A stretch of DNA of 5,170 nucleotides from an uncultured Bifidobacterium sp. (GTDB lineage: Bacteria; Actinomycetota; Actinomycetes; Actinomycetales; Bifidobacteriaceae), in NCBI GenBank assembly GCA_937874315.1, contig CALNAE010000352.1:1-5170 (forward strand), given 5' to 3'. A model generated the notes under the pieces. That model did not search any database, had not been told where the DNA came from, and was given only the letters and a program-made list of their open reading frames with translations. Below are positions 5,116 through 5,170 of this stretch, in pieces; the first letter of the stretch is position 1, and each line of letters begins with the position of its first letter. A program made the position numbers and the translations under genes.

Positions 5116-5170
5116 CGCGGGGTGGAGCAGCTCGGTAGCTCGCTGGGCTCATAACCCAGAGGTCTCAGGT
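5116..5170 (+). tRNA. Initiator tRNA-fMet(CAT), 3' part cut by window edge
   Basis: The first 55 nt of a tRNA are present, up to about T54. The 5' acceptor strand is CGCGGGG (5116-5122). The D stem GAGC/GCTC (5125-5128, 5138-5141) encloses AGCTCGGTA. The anticodon stem CTGGG/CCCAG (5143-5147, 5155-5159) carries the loop CTCATAA with anticodon CAT at 5150-5152. Initiator hallmarks are visible: three G-C pairs next to the anticodon loop, A11-T24 in the D stem (5126, 5140), and C at position 1. The partner at position 72, the T stem and the 3' end lie beyond the window. The gene diverges from metA. Confidence 0.96.

Overview
The window is a piece of an actinobacterial chromosome, most likely from the family Bifidobacteriaceae. 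The base composition is moderately GC-rich. The ATP synthase proteins, above all alpha and the long delta subunit, read like Bifidobacterium proteins as I remember them. The atp operon starts directly with atpB, with no atpI in front, which also fits. AtpE and AtpH diverge enough from the B. longum versions I recall that I do not name a species. All assignments come from reading the sequence; no database search was run.

Layout, right to left along the minus strand. metA (3777-4820) encodes homoserine O-acyltransferase. A structured 233-nt intergenic region follows, then the ATP synthase genes atpB (subunit a), atpE (c), atpF (b), atpH (delta) and atpA (alpha). atpA runs off the left edge after codon 303; gamma, beta and epsilon genes are expected beyond it. 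On the plus strand at the right edge, diverging from metA, is the 5' part of an initiator tRNA-fMet gene with a recognisable promoter. Between tRNA-fMet and metA lies a non-coding stretch with three degenerate copies of a short GC-rich repeat spaced about 61 bp apart.

How the genes work together. Subunits a and c form the membrane rotor/stator interface, b and delta form the peripheral stalk, and alpha is part of the catalytic head. In fermentative bifidobacteria the enzyme is thought to run mainly as an ATP-driven proton pump for pH homeostasis. The c subunit lacks the known Na+-coordinating residues, so proton coupling is predicted. metA starts methionine biosynthesis, and Glu at position 111 predicts acetyl-CoA rather than succinyl-CoA as donor. 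The tRNA delivers formyl-methionine to start codons.

This is largely a housekeeping region and I see no new multi-gene system, mobile element or CRISPR array. The points most worth checking are a possible leaderless promoter at metA, duplication of the N-terminal domain in the delta subunit, the ~61-bp repeat next to tRNA-fMet, and the cluster of inverted repeats upstream of atpB.
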